Source of the DNA: Reticulitermes lucifugus | Taxonomy: Eukaryota > Arthropoda > Insecta > Blattodea > Rhinotermitidae | Direction of reading: 5' to 3' | DNA length: 64,000 nucleotides | Assembly (NCBI GenBank): GCA_026260175.1 | Contig: JAKCWW010000192.1 | Coordinates: 1-64,000 of the forward strand | Shown: positions 34,661 to 47,800 of the stretch, in pieces | How positions within the stretch are numbered: the first letter of the stretch is position 1 | Layout of the letters: each line of letters starts with the position of its first letter | Translations under genes and position numbers: made by a program | Notes under the pieces: generated by a model | Seen by the model: only the letters and a program-made list of their open reading frames with translations | Databases searched by the model: none | What the model was told of the DNA's origin: nothing

Positions 34661-37320
34661 TCCCTAATACGTATATAATAAAAGTTCCGTGTAACAAGTT
34701 GCACCAAAATCTGTCAGAGGACCCTAAAAGTGCATGCTGCTCTTAGAACAATTAATGCTCCTTAAAACTGAAGTTTCCTGAGGTCAGAAATTTACCTCCA
34801 GTAAGTTATAATGCGCTGAATTATCATGTGTAAGTGCAAATGAAATTAGATCGGACAGTTAATTTGTTGTCGCTTCAACAGATACGTGAAGAGAATTGTT
34901 GAATTACGTGTAAGAGTGAAATATAGGCCGTCTGATGTTCGAGCGTTACCTCCAGCCCGCAGCCAGAAAAGAGGCTATATAGCCAGCAACTTCCTATTCT
35001 GTGCTTTATACCTTGGCATCTGCTCCATTCGGACTTTTTTCTGGGTTTATTTGTGGGCATTCTGTACAATAATGTCTCAGCTTGTTTTGAAGACTACCTG
35101 GTACAGCAGGAATGATATTTTGTTGCATGGTACGGTACAGTATGGTATGTTGTGATGTGATACGGATTGGTAGTTTCTGTAAAATTGGTGATAATATTTC
35201 ATTGTCCCAGAATAACGCAGGAGAACTCAGATCTGGCATCCCTCTTTACTGATCTTATTAAAAAGACTGAAGTGAATTTAGTCCGGAGACTAAATCGTAA
35301 ACTAAAAGCGTGTAACTGTATTACATATTTTTCTTTTTTACACCAACATATGTGGATTTATGCTGCATTTTACTGTTCTTCTGTTTCTGAAAGGGAGACA
35401 ATCTTCACATCATTTTCGGTTTGATTCTTTTCACATTTATTTCACTACAGTAAAGGAAATTATTATGTGGATGCAGACTCAGCTCCATTCAAGACTGGAT
35501 TCTTATGAAAGTAGGATTTTCTGAAATGCAGCCCGCAGTTAAATCAGGGAAATAATAGTATGAGTATACGGTGACCTGACACAATTTTCCAACGAAGTAT
35601 ATAACCATGTGAAATCACCATATGGAAAGGGTACAAATGTTATTGGAAACTTTGTACAGGCGTAAGTTATTTTACCGTGTTTAAATACTCATGTGACAAA
35701 CATATGTGTATAAAATGCTCAGATTAAAGAATGACTCCAAGTTTTTGTTCTAATCCATATTTACATTGTATTTTTCATCCACGTTTATATCCAGACATGT
35801 CAACTGAATTCCTCAGCAGGCGTCTCTATATTGCTGCACATCATGCAATTCGCATAATCAGTATGCAGTTGTGTGGACCAGTTCCCCATATCCAGGGACC
35901 CACTTCCCGTCTGATAGGATTTACAAAGCGTACACTGTTAGACAACGGCAAGTTTTATTAATTTAATTTAAGCGGTTACAATAATTCTTGAAGTTCGAAA
36001 TATTCTGTAAATCAAAAGCAACTGTAGTTGCTCGTATAATGTAGAAGCTGACAGAACCTTGACACCACGTAATGAAGTTATCTGACCTGGAGCGTGCGGC
36101 TTCTTCGATGTATCGAAGGAATTCACCAAGTGAATATCTAGGTGGCGCGAGTGGCCAGGAAGTAACAAGTGATAGTTGAGAGCGTTACAAAAATGTTTTT
36201 AAAGAAAACGAATTATGAAAGTGTGAATTCTTCTGTTCTGGTGATAACAGCGGAGAGTAGTTTCATTATTCAGAATTCAGGTAAGTGCTTACCGTCGGTA
36301 AGAGAGAAAAGGAGAGCTGAAAACTGGGAGATTTTTCACATCACTAGGGAAGAATGTACTTAGTTTTTTTATATAAATTGCATATTGTAGTGCCTGTGGC
36401 TTGTGTAGACGTCAGGATAGTGTAGTAGGTACAGTGACGAGGCTACGGGATGGAAGATCCGGGGCTTTACTCCCAGCAGCGGCAAGAGATTATTCTCTTT
36501 TCCGGAGAGTCTAACCGGCTCTGGGCCCCACCCAGCCTCCTATTCAACGGGTACCGTGTCTTTTCCTGGAAGGAAAGCAGCTGGTGTGTGAAGCTGACCA
36601 CCCACCTCCATCTAAGTGCCGAAGTTAAGACTGGGTGGAGCTGTACCACCCCCGCTCCCCCCCTTTTCCGTCGTGCACAGGGGCAACTTTATTTTTATAT
36701 TTGCCTGTGACTTTTGTATACTGTACGTGCATTATAGCACAACGGAAAACCCTGACTGCTTCGTAGCCAATGTATTTTGCAGTGCCGTTTAAACGGTACA
36801 GGTTTCATGTGTCAGTGTAGAACATTATAAGATGCTCTCAATTCAGCTTAAGGATTCCGGAATGTTCTGATGGCGAATTGCTTTTTACAGTTCTCCTGTC
36901 ATTGGTACTGCAAGCCACGTTAATTATATTAAAGCTACTTTGTTTTAAATTTTATGGACTTTGGAAACTGGAAGTTCGAAACCACCATTACAAAGCGGAC
37001 ACGACATGCAAGTGAAAATTTGAATACCACATATGGTATTGCTTTATTTTGTACAAATATTATAAGAATGCGTAAGTTATAGAGGCACAACAAACAAACT
37101 ACAAATTTGTAAATAGTTCATGTTCACTCAGGGTACTAATTTTGAATTTGTAAAGTTTTTATACCATCAGAGTACATATATTTCTTTCATTTATGTTATC
37201 TTTATTACATTATATTCCTTCTACATGTTCCGATCATTACACCCAGCCTCAGGAGTAGTATATGATGTCATAAATATAACATGCAACAAAACAAATCTGT
37301 TTATTCAGGTAGAATAAAAA
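34661..37320. other. Intergenic region between LGR1 and the small Thr-rich gene
   Basis: Tail-to-tail spacer. It holds one family 2 SINE (36412). A strong-looking donor (gaattcag then gtaagt) near 36281 has no exon partner. Confidence 0.6.
36412..36703 (+). mobile_element. SINE (family 2), full length
   Basis: Head-like ggatagtgtagtaggtacag and gatccggggctttactccca, then tctgggccccacccagcctc, body, and a 3' end cgtgcacaggggcaacttt. Confidence 0.7.
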
Positions 37321-37321
37321 G

Positions 37322-37376
37322 TTTATTCAGCTTTAACTACAGAATATTCACCTCATTTGCAATGCCATGCTTTATT
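37322..37376 (-). terminator. Poly(A) signals of the small Thr-rich gene
   Basis: AATAAA on the minus strand at 37376-37371 (30 nt past the stop) and again at 37327-37322. Either would give a short 3' UTR. Confidence 0.5.
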
Positions 37377-37405
37377 TTTTTGCGCTGTCTGAAAGTTTGT
37401 TCTGC

Positions 37406-37602
37406 TTATAACACCATTGCAACAACACACAACGCTGTCAGCGTAATCACACTCGCGTATGCAAGCCCAGCACCGTCTGGCGTTGTGCCTGGCGTTGGGT
37501 CTGACGTTTCCGACGTTGGGCCTGACGTGTCTGACGTTACGTCTGACGTTTGCGATGATGTGTCTGTAGTTGTTTCTAACGTCGAAACTTCTTCTCGTTT
37601 TT
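37406..37602 (-). CDS. Exon 2 (Thr/Ser stalk and GPI-like tail) of the small gene
   Basis: 197 nt after an acag acceptor. The Thr-rich part is built from an imperfect ~15-nt repeat visible in the DNA (acgtcagac-like words). It ends in ALCVVAMVL and TAA. Confidence 0.75.
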
Positions 37603-38952
37603 CTGTAAGCATATTAATGACATTTATTGTATATTACAGCAAAACATCACACGTCTACGCTATACGGCACTTAGTGTTCTTGTCAGGCACTATGTCCGTA
37701 GAATATTGTTATAATGAAGCAGTATTATTGTTGGACAAATTTTCCGCTTTGGTAGATTGATAGGCCCTTACATGCCTGAGATCACTCAGTGTCTTTCATT
37801 CTTTTCGTTACTAAATTAAACACAAGATCATTCAACATGGAGGTCGGCAGGTGTCATGAGATAGGTTAGACTGTATGGTAACATTTCTAACATAAGTAAC
37901 AATCAGGAGTATATCCTGTGGTACCTTAAATGGACCCTTAAACAACGCGCTTTTTTTCTCGATATTGAGGTCTAAATTTCTTCTACGAAACTGTAGAACT
38001 CGATATGTGAATAAATTAGGTATAGGCCTATATGTTTAGTTTCCATATGAACGGTAATGAATACTCTTTCTCATGTCGTATAGCTGGTTATTCTTCTCTT
38101 TAGATACTGGTGTCCCATTGAACTTTCAAGGAGAAAGTTTGACAGTTCCCAAGACTAGCTACAGTTTCCATAGATAACGCTTCCATTAGTGTAATATTAT
38201 AGACTCTATTTCTTAAGGGGAAATCACGGTTTTACTGAATACGCAAGCTACGCAACATCTTTTGGCAAAGGTGAAGACTGTAATACCGATTAAAACATAG
38301 GTATGTCTCAGTGCCGTTTGTTTCGTTTTATTGTTTTTAACTACTTGCAACAATGACTGCTACATAACACAGAACAGCAACTCTTAAACCTATACATACA
38401 TGAATGAATGTAACTGGCCATAAAACTCTCTTCTAATGTGCTGATATTCAGTTGAATTGCTTCTCGCTGTATGAAGTCAGTTACTCTATGTGTTATCTGA
38501 GCAGTTCACTCAGCTGCTTACGAGTAAATAAGAAATTCAAAATTATCTGTTATGATGGAACCCCAACGTGTATTACTTAAGCACAAACCCCTTACATTGA
38601 ACCATGTTTTGAGCCACTTTGATAAGGTTCACATCCTCAGACAATTTCCTGAGTGTGTATTCTAACCCCGGCTCCCTAAATGATGAATTGCTATGAGATT
38701 TTCGAACTGATACTTGTTGTACTCATTAATTTTGAACATCTGTGCTAAATTTGCCGCCCGTCAGTGTTCTGGTTACAACTGTGCCTGTACAGAGGGAGAG
38801 TGATCGCTTTGTCCCATGAAGGGTCTAGCACTGCAGTAACTCTCAGTGAACGAAGTAACAAAGTACTCACCAGGTCCAAAGGCCCTAGGCCGGACGTATG
38901 ATATCGACACTGCAAACAGCAGAAGTAGCCAGGATATCCTGATGTGGGCCAT
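37406..38952 (-). CDS. Small secreted Thr/Ser-rich protein with GPI-like tail, two exons, 92 aa
   Basis: I do not recognise this gene. Exon 1 (38952-38871) encodes a signal peptide, MAHIRISWLLLLFAVSIS, then YVRPRAFGP and a split codon at a gtgagt donor. Exon 2 (37602-37406) follows an aatatgcttacag acceptor in the matching phase 1 frame. It encodes KREEVSTLETTTDTSS, a run of TSDxT-like pentads (TSDVTSDTSGPTSETSD), then DGAGLAYASVITLTALCVV and AMVL before the stop. A small-residue site followed by a C-terminal hydrophobic stretch with no basic tail is typical of GPI-anchor signals. A TATA box lies 31 bp above the ATG and an AATAAA 30 nt after the stop, making a compact complete gene. The same architecture appears in the gene at 51276-54784. 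Function unknown; probably a surface mucin-like protein (inference). Confidence 0.75.
38871..38952 (-). CDS. Exon 1 (signal peptide) of the small Thr-rich gene
   Basis: 82 nt: ATG, 26 further codons and one base before a gtgagt donor. The hydrophobic core WLLLLFAVSI after a short basic start is a standard signal peptide. The intron is phase 1, 1268 bp. Confidence 0.75.
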
Positions 38953-38982
38953 CGTGATATATCCTCCACCTCCTCTCGCCTG

Positions 38983-38989
38983 TTATATA
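38983..38989 (-). promoter_or_regulatory. TATA box of the small Thr-rich gene
   Basis: TATATAA on the minus strand, 31 bp upstream of the ATG at 38952. This implies a very short 5' UTR. Confidence 0.55.
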
Positions 38990-39386
38990 CAGTCGATATT
39001 GCACTCACGTGACTGTGACGACAAACACCTACACTCATCACTAAGCAATCTGCTGATAGTCAAAAGTTTTACGCCATTCAGTAATACGTTATGTTGCAAT
39101 GTAATTTTATTGCTTAAATTTGATAGTGGCTTAGCTGGTCAGAAAAGTACCCGCCTTTTATACAACCGTGTTTGCTACACCATATCATAAGCCAGCTGAA
39201 TCCATTCCGTTTCGCACCCGAGTTCTTTAAGATCTACTGTAATATTACCCTTTCACGTAGTAGGCCAAGGTCTCCCAAATGGTCTCCTCCCTTCAGATTT
39301 TTCCGACAAAAATGTTATATGCAGTTCTTATTTCTCGCGTGGATATTACAAACCTACTCGCCTCGTCATCCTTGATATATTTATTC

Positions 39387-39387
<1 letters not shown>

Positions 39388-39414
<27 letters not shown>
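39388..39414 (+). repeat. (AAT)9 microsatellite
   Basis: Uninterrupted AAT trinucleotides. Confidence 0.95.
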
Positions 39415-39417
<3 letters not shown>

Positions 39418-42235
39418 CCGTTATGTCTTCTCCCTCAGGTACAAACATTCCCTTCTGTACCCTGCTCTCACATATTCCCCGTTATTTATTTTAGGTTATT
39501 TAACGACACTTTCAGTAACTCAAGGCTTTATATGGTGGACTGATCAGAAGGTGGGAAGTTTAAAGGACGTGTATAAAATGTTCGTAGCTGGACATTTTCC
39601 TGGAGGGATCGAGTGCCTGAGTACATTCGGCGTCCCAATCAAGATAGGAACCGGACACATCCAGAATAGTTGATGACCAAGTTACACACCGTTGTAAAGT
39701 AACACATGAATTTATACCTTTCAGCGCTTTAATCTGCTTGTTTTTACAGCATAGGAAACACAAAACGAACACGTGACTAAAGTAAAATAAAACTTGTTTA
39801 ATGACATATATATCATATTCATGTAAAAACCGAACCGAATACCGCAGGTGTGAAGACGTAGAGACTGGTCACGCCTGTTGCGCAGGTGTATGGTACAGTG
39901 ATAAATAGAAGAATAAAAAGAGAACTTCCTCCAATGCCATGTTTGCTACCAGAACCCCACACAGTTTGTCCTGTGATTGACCACTGCAGGTAGGGAGAGG
40001 GGTCTACGTTCATGAGATATATCACAGCCTCAAAATATTTAATCATATTTGTTGAATTTATCACTATGAATCTTCTTTACCTCTACAGCATTTAAGCCAG
40101 GGTGTACTACGTAATAATGAGACCCACTAAGTGACCCCCTTGTTTCCCTAATCAAACCTCAGAAAGTGCAGTCTGTAAACACTAGAGTCTGCTGATGCAG
40201 TCACGGTGGCACATCTGCTGTGTCTCATGTGGACGACGTGCAACTTATCCAAGAAGTCTACTGGATAGTAATCTCGATCAGTGTCTGCCCTCAGTAATTC
40301 CAGCTGTTGTGTAGAAATAATGGTACATACAATAAATTACGTATTTTATGAAGACCTACAACTTTTATTTGAAGCTTTTTTGATGTGTTGAATATTTAAT
40401 AAGTAACTAAAGGGAAGCAATTAATGTTTTTTGCTGTCCATATACAATCATAAATTACCGCTCACACCCCGCTGTATTTATATTGTAACAGCATGACTGT
40501 CTATTCAAGTGTACGAAGTTCGTACATGCGTTACAAAATTCTGGTCAGCTCTCCCAAAGGAACCTGAAGTTAACCACTACTCTCATCAGATGGGTAAAAC
40601 TTTGTATCGGCTTTCTTCTGTCTCTGAAGGACAGGGACAATCTGGCTCCTTCACTGTGATATCGAATACTGACACATGCAGCATATTCATTATAACGGTA
40701 TAACAGCTTGCATCCAAAATAATTACGTTGTCGGTCGTCAAGCCAGTTCAGTGAAGGTAGTCCCACAAATATGTGAATGGAAAGCTCGAAACGCATGAAG
40801 TACTTTAAGATAATTGTTTTGGTTGCATTTAATTTTCAACTACGAACATATGTATGTGTATATATTTCATCGTAATTGCTGCCGTACCCTCGTTTATGGG
40901 GTCATCTTCAAGGTTATTTCTACAGACTGGAGAAAATTTTTAACTGTAACATTATATGTTATTTAAATTATTTGTGATCTTAATAAAACCCGTAGAGATG
41001 TCTTCTTTTGTGTTTTAATCATAAGGCCATATTTTATAGCCACAGTTAACTAACAATTAGTTGTTATTTAAAATTAATATTAGTTTCGTAGTTAAAAGTC
41101 AAATTGGTTTGCTTTTAAATAATTATCAATAGTCAGTTTTTTGCTTTCTTATGTTTTCTCCGTTATGAAATGTTAATTAGATAGAATACTGTTCTTATTT
41201 ACTGTGTTTCTGCACAGATTGTCCGGAGTTGACAAGGAAAACATGAACATAAATCTAATATGGCTTTCTAATATTTCAGTTTATGTTTACATTTGAACGG
41301 TTTTGTATATAGCTCAAACAAGACTGTGTGATTTTGTCTTCCAGATTCGAAATATGTAAGACAAGGTAACAACAAAAGTTAAAAACATATAAATATATTT
41401 CTTCACTATTTTTCAATCGATTTCACTAATGTTACTTAGAAGTAACAGTATATACGTGTATAAACATCAACTGCTTGTGTTCTGTATTGTTAAATATTCA
41501 TCAGACTAGAAATATGTCGAATAAATGTTATGGATTGTAAAGAGATATGCGTATACGCGTATTTTACGTTACGCACCACTTTGTTTTAATTTCAGTCTTC
41601 TTCGTGAAATTTGTTTAAATTAGCATTTAGCTTCATGTAGATACTATGTTTGACGGATGTGAACCAAAATGAAATTCTCCCGAAGTTTTTGTAAATATAG
41701 CTCCACTAGGGCTACCAAATTTAGTCTAAAGCCAACCTCCTGTCTCGGAAGTGACATATGTCAAGACACACGGCCTTCAATTATGTATTCACTTTGTGCA
41801 GTTTTTGTAAAGAATGCGCCAAATTATAGGCCTATCCGAAGGCCTGGTATAATTGCCTTCCTGAGCAGTATAAAATCGTTCGAATGTTCGGGAAGTTCAT
41901 GTTTTTATGTCACTCAGCACCTTCATTACCGTAACAACAAAGCTGCTATCCTGAACTAGCTCAAAATAAATCACATCTTCATGACGTACCATATTTTCAG
42001 AAAATACCTCTAGTTATGTGTCATGTAAAACACTTGATCTCTTTTGACATTTTTTGATGATCTGTTCAACAAAGAAAGTTGTAAGCATCCATTGCTTACT
42101 ACACGTCGCGAACATCCTAACCTTTTTTGTTTAGTCGCCAAGTACTCTTAGACGAAAAATTCAGTCTATGAAGCTCCTCATTATGTATTTTTACATTTGT
42201 ATATTATTAATTCTGTAAGATCGTAAATCAACGCC

Positions 42236-42463
42236 GATCCCAGTAGCCGCGCCGTCTAAGGCGTGCGTCTGTGGCCGTTCGCTTGCTGGGATTGTGGGTT
42301 CGAATCCCGCCGAGGGTATAGATGTCTGTCTCTTGTAAATGTTGTGTGTTGTCAGATACAGGTCTCTGGGTCGGGCTGATCACCGAGTGTGGTGTGTCTG
42401 AGTGTGATCGTGAAGCCTCGATAATGAGGAGGCCTTGTCCCACGAAGGACTGTTGCGCCATTG
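42236..42463 (+). mobile_element. SINE (family 1), full length
   Basis: tRNA-like A box (gtagccgcgccgtctaagg) and B box (gggttcgaatcccgcc), then a tRNA-unrelated body ending gaaggactgttgcgccattg and an A-rich tail. Confidence 0.8.
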
Positions 42464-42699
42464 AAAAGAAAGATCATAAGTCAACAAATAATTGCTTTGA
42501 ACATTGAGCTTCATTCAGTCAGTTATACCTACCAAGTTTTAAAAGGAGGACGAAATTAGTCATATATATATTATTTACTTTCGTGTTTTTGAATACTACT
42601 ACAATAACATAAAATAATATTAACATATCTCTTCTCTTCGTAGTTTCATTTTTGTATTGCTGTCCCTTTGTACTGAAAGCTGACCACGTATCATTGCAC

Positions 42700-42955
42700 T
42701 TATATGTATTAGACTGCTGTTAATATGCTACAGACTTCTGCTACATTTATTTATATGTATTGGACTGCTGTTAATATGCTACAGACTTCTGCTACGTTTA
42801 CTTATATGTACTGGACTGCTGTTAATATGCTACAGACTTCTGCTACGTTTACTTATATGTATTAGACTGCTGTTAATATGCTACAGACTTCTGCTACGTT
42901 TACTTATATGTATTGGACTGCTGTTAATATGCTACAGACTTCTGCTACGCTAACT
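42700..42955 (+). repeat. 51-bp minisatellite, five units
   Basis: The word gactgctgttaatatgctac starts at 42712, 42763, 42814, 42865 and 42916, exactly 51 bp apart. Units differ by only a few bases, so the array is recent. Confidence 0.95.
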
Positions 42956-44271
42956 TCGTGATCACTGTCCTGAACATCTTTCAAGATGATGTGCCTTTCA
43001 TTTCTGATGTTGCTACGACGTATTTCCGTGAGCTGCACTCACTTATAATACAATTGTGATTGTGGCACAATGATTAAGTTGTTCTTTATCTAGACACATT
43101 ACATGTCGGTAACGTTAAGAGTGAATAGAATACTTAAATATTGACGCTTGTTGACTGACTCATAACGAAAAATAGCACGGATTGTTTTAAAGATAATCGA
43201 GTCAGATTCGATAAGGACAAGTGTCCTTAGGACAGCTTCTCAGTCCTCTTTCTGACGGACGGAACAAGACGCTGTCCTGTCAAAGATTTCTTATTTCTTT
43301 TGAGGAGACAGTATCTTAATGCAACACTCTCGTTTGCGACAAGGTGTAGCATAACTATCAGAACGTGCATTTAGTGTGTCGGTCCATTGTACTGGAAAAT
43401 CTATTGCAGAATACGCCATCGATAAAGTAATCCTCGTATAAGGAGCCTCTGCTTCGTTAATGCCACAGTTGGTCTGATATTCGCTTTTATCAGTTTCTCC
43501 TGTGCATTATTTGCCGCGTGACGTTTTCATATATTGCTTAATTCTGGATTGCTTTAATATTAAATGAGTGATAACAATGTTGTATTTATTAACATATATA
43601 CTTCCTCCTTCTCGATCAATCTCTACCATTATCAGCGAATACCTGTATGTGACTTTATATGATTGATTTGTTTAACAGGATTACGTACTGTACATGTATA
43701 AATGTTGCAGCTTCTGTACGAATGTATAAAAATCTTAAAAACGTGTTATAAAAAACGGGCAATGATACAAATACGAAGTGCAAACTTTTAAAATTACAAT
43801 CCCACAAGAATATTTGTTCGTTTCACCTTTTCTTCACACCTTTAATTAAGTTTAACGCCATTCATTGCAGTATTCCTTAGCTGCTGTCATGACCCTATAT
43901 CCCTCTTGGCTAAATTTGGTAGGTGCACCGTATGTAATTACGATACAAAATGTGTGTTGTTCTTATTTATAATAGCATTCTAGTTTTTTCTTCTGCCGTC
44001 TAGGCCAATTATTTTAGCATAGCGGCGAAATGTGATAGGATGTTCCACCCTTCCTGTTAAAATCAGTGTGTAGGGATATATTTATTGTATATACGAGTAT
44101 TATACTGATGTGTACCGTGTGTGGATGTAGAAGGGGAATAATGAGTATATTTAAAATATGGATTTTGTTGAGGTTCAGTGGATTAGTTGATACAAATTTA
44201 GGTAAGGATCCGTTGCGTTTAGGTTAGATTTGGTTCTTACGTTATATTTAGTTGTTTGTTTAGGCTGTGTT

Positions 44272-44512
44272 GATCCGAGTGGCCGTGCGGTCTAAGGCTT
44301 TGGCCTGCGGCTGTTCGCTTGCTGGGATTGTGGGTTGGAATCCCGCCGGGGGCGTAGATGTCTGTCTCTTTCGAGTGTCGTATCTTGTCTCTGCGTCGGG
44401 CTGATCACGCTCCCAGAGGAGTCCCACCGATTTTGGTGAGTCTAAATGAGTGTGATCGTGACTCCTGGAAAAAAGAGGAGGTCATGTCCCACCCAGGGAT
44501 GTAGTGACATTG
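44272..44512 (+). mobile_element. SINE (family 1), full length
   Basis: gatccgagtggccgtgcggt head, gtgggttggaatcccgcc B box with one change, body with ctgatcacgctcccagagga, and an end ggatgtagtgacattgg followed by an A-rich tail. Confidence 0.8.
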
Positions 44513-44721
44513 GAATTAGAAGAATAAGAAAAAGAATAAGGTTTAGGCTATAGCATCTTGTGGTAATATTTTAGTTTAGATTCGATTCTTCAGATTCCGT
44601 ATGTCGGAGGCGCATGCGTTGTAGTTATAATGTTTTCTATTTTGTGGTTTTCATTTCTACATTATTAGTTTACCGAACTACATAATGTCGACTGTGGAAT
44701 GATTTGTGAATGATAAATTGG

Positions 44722-44930
44722 AAAGTATTTGGAAGGAAGCGGCCGTGGTCTAATCGACGCAATATCCCTTCACTTTCATGGGTGTACTGAAGAATAGCAT
44801 AAATACTTCAGGCTCTCCATTAACCGGGCAGAAATTCGAGCCGGCAACATCCCGGCTGCAAGTGTACGCCTTTGCCGCGACATCATGTCGCTCAGTATTT
44901 CGCATTGTCACCATTGTTCTCGTAACGCGT
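44722..44930 (+). mobile_element. Possible SINE (family 5)
   Basis: Starts tatttggaaggaagcggccg tggtctaatcg, then attcgagccggcaacatccc. Orientation assumed from the start motif shared with 16745. Confidence 0.35.
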
Positions 44931-46839
44931 AATATGGCCACTGTCAGAACAGCCTTCGACTCCGGTGTCGGCTTAGTTTTATGTGCCGCCTATTTTTATA
45001 TGGCCTGTGGTTTCAGCTTGTGTAATTTAGCCTCAAGCATATTGGACGCTTTCCTCAGTTCCAGCCCTTTTCGTGGATAAATTTGTCGTAGACCTGCTTT
45101 TCTCAGACTTCATTGTTTCAAGTTCACGCGATTCCGCATACATCTGTTACATTTTGCTTGTATGTGAGCATTGATTTATGGGTTTTATGTTACAGGTTTG
45201 TGGTCGGGTTTCTGTGAGTTTACGTTACCTTGTTCGATTGGTTTCGGTTTTAGGTCAATATAAGTGCAAGTAGTGTATGTACGTTTTACACTGGTACTCC
45301 TTCAGTTAGCTATGTGAATATGACATCTGTGTACGTGCAAGTTAATAAGGAAATATGCACTTCATAAATTGCTTCCTTGGACGTCATGTTATAAAGAATC
45401 GTCTCTGCTTCTTTTGTTTGTAATTTCATCAGTAAGTAGATTAGATACACTTTGTTCAGACACTTTACTTTATTCACCTACGTACATGTTTTCTATAGAT
45501 AAAGAAAGTCTACAATGGGCTACGCCTGCTTCCTTTCTTTTATAGAAAAAAAAATCCTATATAAGAAATTCGTTAACCATAAGCTTAGTACAGTTACAAA
45601 ACACGAGCTTCATGAAAGGAATTTTTTTCTTTGAGAGAGATGTCTGGAAATGTTATATTCTGGTACACCCGCTGTGAAGCTGTGGATTTCTCCCTCCTTC
45701 CTGTCCTGGAACTAGGAAAAACGAAAGTGGGACCTGGTTCAGAAGGCATAAGTCAAGCCCTACAAGATCTTAATCACGATGGTACTTTTGATTCAGGCGA
45801 CTGAATAAAAATTTTTCCCAGCGGATGATTAGCAATTGTAAACAAAGTAAAGGGGATAAGAACTTCAATTACAACTAAGTTTTATATTATATTATTATAT
45901 AACTTTAATGCAACATGTTTCGGCCTACGTACAAAAAGCCATCATCACGTGAAATTAGAGTAACAAATAAAAGTTATCATGTAAATTCATTAAACCATTG
46001 TTCATGTCGATATATATATAGTTGAGATCTCAAATTTACGGGATGTCTCTCCTAAGGGTGTGAATTGTAAAGCAAACATCGAGTACTGATTTTTCAAAAT
46101 TTATTTTCTTCAAAGCCTATTAATCTCGAATTTATGGAGAAATCTTTCTCCCGTTTTGAATAGAAAGTCGCGAAATATTTTACGGGGTTACAAGGCAATC
46201 AGTATTCTGGTGCATTATGTGGCCTTACTGCCATAAGGAAACCTTCTTTTTCAGACTTAGACACATAAATTCTGCTCCTGAAGTTCCTAATTTCTCTCAT
46301 AATCCTGAAAAAACAGCCAGTACTTCTAGCAGTTAATATCTGTAAAGCGGATTAATGTATACGCCAGGTCGTGTTGCTTACAAAGGGTTTAGAAACCATG
46401 CGTTGATGACCTCATTTATTTCATTATCTTTTAATCTATTTGCTTAGCAACACCGACATGAATCATTGTGTGTGGATGATTGCAGTGAAATTCCGTTGTA
46501 AAAGTGCGAAATACCACAACAATGAAAAAGGTGTAAATTAAATACCTAACTACTTGCACTGAGCAGAGTCCTTCTAAAAATGCTAATAGTTATTGAATTA
46601 TTAAAAAACTTTCCCGCATTTTATGGAATCTGAAAGTTCATAGCTGTATTTACAAAAGCCCTCCTCTTGTCCCCGTTTTGGCCCAGATTAATCCACTCCG
46701 CTCCTCACCATTCTGTTTCTAAGATGTATTTTAATAATACTCCCATCTGCACCTAGGCCTTCAAAGTGGTGCTTTTCTTCATGTTTCCCCAGACAAAAAA
46801 AAACCCTTTACGTGCTTCTCTGCTCCACCATAAGTGGCA

Positions 46840-47060
46840 CATGCCCGTCACTAGATGAAGGTGAGTCGTAAGGTTCACGCTCCGGCCACTTTACGCCCGA
46901 GAAAGGAGATCCCGCTACTCATTGCACAGTAGGCTCTATGGGAGTCAGAACCTTCCTGGACTTTGTGAAGAAGATAAAACCTCTTTCTCCTCCCAGGAAT
47001 CAAACCACGATTCCTTTTTTGTCCAGCCCGTAGCTCAGTCAATATAGAGGCTATTCAGTA
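46840..47060 (-). mobile_element. SINE (family 2), diverged
   Basis: Plus-strand view has cgctccggccactttacgcc, cattgcacagtaggctctat and tgtccagcccgtagctcagt. The 3' part is eroded. Confidence 0.6.
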
Positions 47061-47479
47061 TCGGTTCCATTAGTGATCACATCTATGTACGATTTCCGTT
47101 AGTGTAGATTGTCACTAACCCATAGTTTTCAGATACAATATCATTTTCAACCCTTAGCCATATGTCTTTTCTTAATATACAAAAAAGGTAATGCTAACTC
47201 ATTGCTCTGTCCTTGTACTCTGTCCATACAACGTTTAATTTTTGCTAATCAGATTTGTAGTTAAACAAATACTTTGCGCAACCATCATGCTGTATTTCAT
47301 ATTGCTCAGAAACTACATTAATGAAAATACATTTCAAGCTTCAGCATTAAAAGGCGCTCGTGTCCCGTCAAATTGGAAATTTTCGCTGCAGCCATTTTGT
47401 ATTATCAATGATGTGGAATTAGAAGCTGGAGAATTGTGCAAACTGGGGAGCTTTACGATTTGTATTCCTCACTAAATAT

Positions 47480-47800
47480 TGTTTGGATGATAAGATCAAG
47501 GATAATGAGATGGGCGGGGCATGTGTTACGTGCGGGGAAAAGATAAGTGAATAAGGTTTTGATGGGGAAACCTGAATGAACGAGATCGTTTGGAATGCCT
47601 GGGCGTAGATGGGATAATAATATTAAAACTGATCTTAAATAAATATGATGGGACATCTTGAATTGGATTAATGTTGTTCGGGATAAGGATAATTGGCGGG
47701 CTGTTTTGAACACGATAATGGAGTTGCATGTTGCATAAAATGCGGGGAATTCCTTGAATATCTGAGGAATCATTAGCTTTTTCAAAAAGGTTTTTTTTGT
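47480..47800 (+). mobile_element. LINE 3' ORF end (RTE/BovB-like), decayed
   Basis: Translates in pieces as IRSRIMRWAGHVLRAGKR, VLMGKPE, GMPGRRWDNNIKTDLK and INVVRDKDNWRAVLNTIM. This is the RWAGHV...GRPRRRW...D..QWR ending typical of many arthropod LINE polymerase C-termini. Several in-frame stops. Confidence 0.7.

Noticed and set aside
36169-36290. Open frame ending at a strong gtaagt donor
   Set aside because: No signal peptide, domain or downstream acceptor in phase.
39819-40001. Possible third Thr/GPI-type terminal exon on the minus strand (acceptor ctccctacctgcag)
   Set aside because: Good acceptor, but only phase 0 stays open far, unlike the phase 1 plan of the two real genes. The product has no Thr-rich stalk and no partner signal exon was found.
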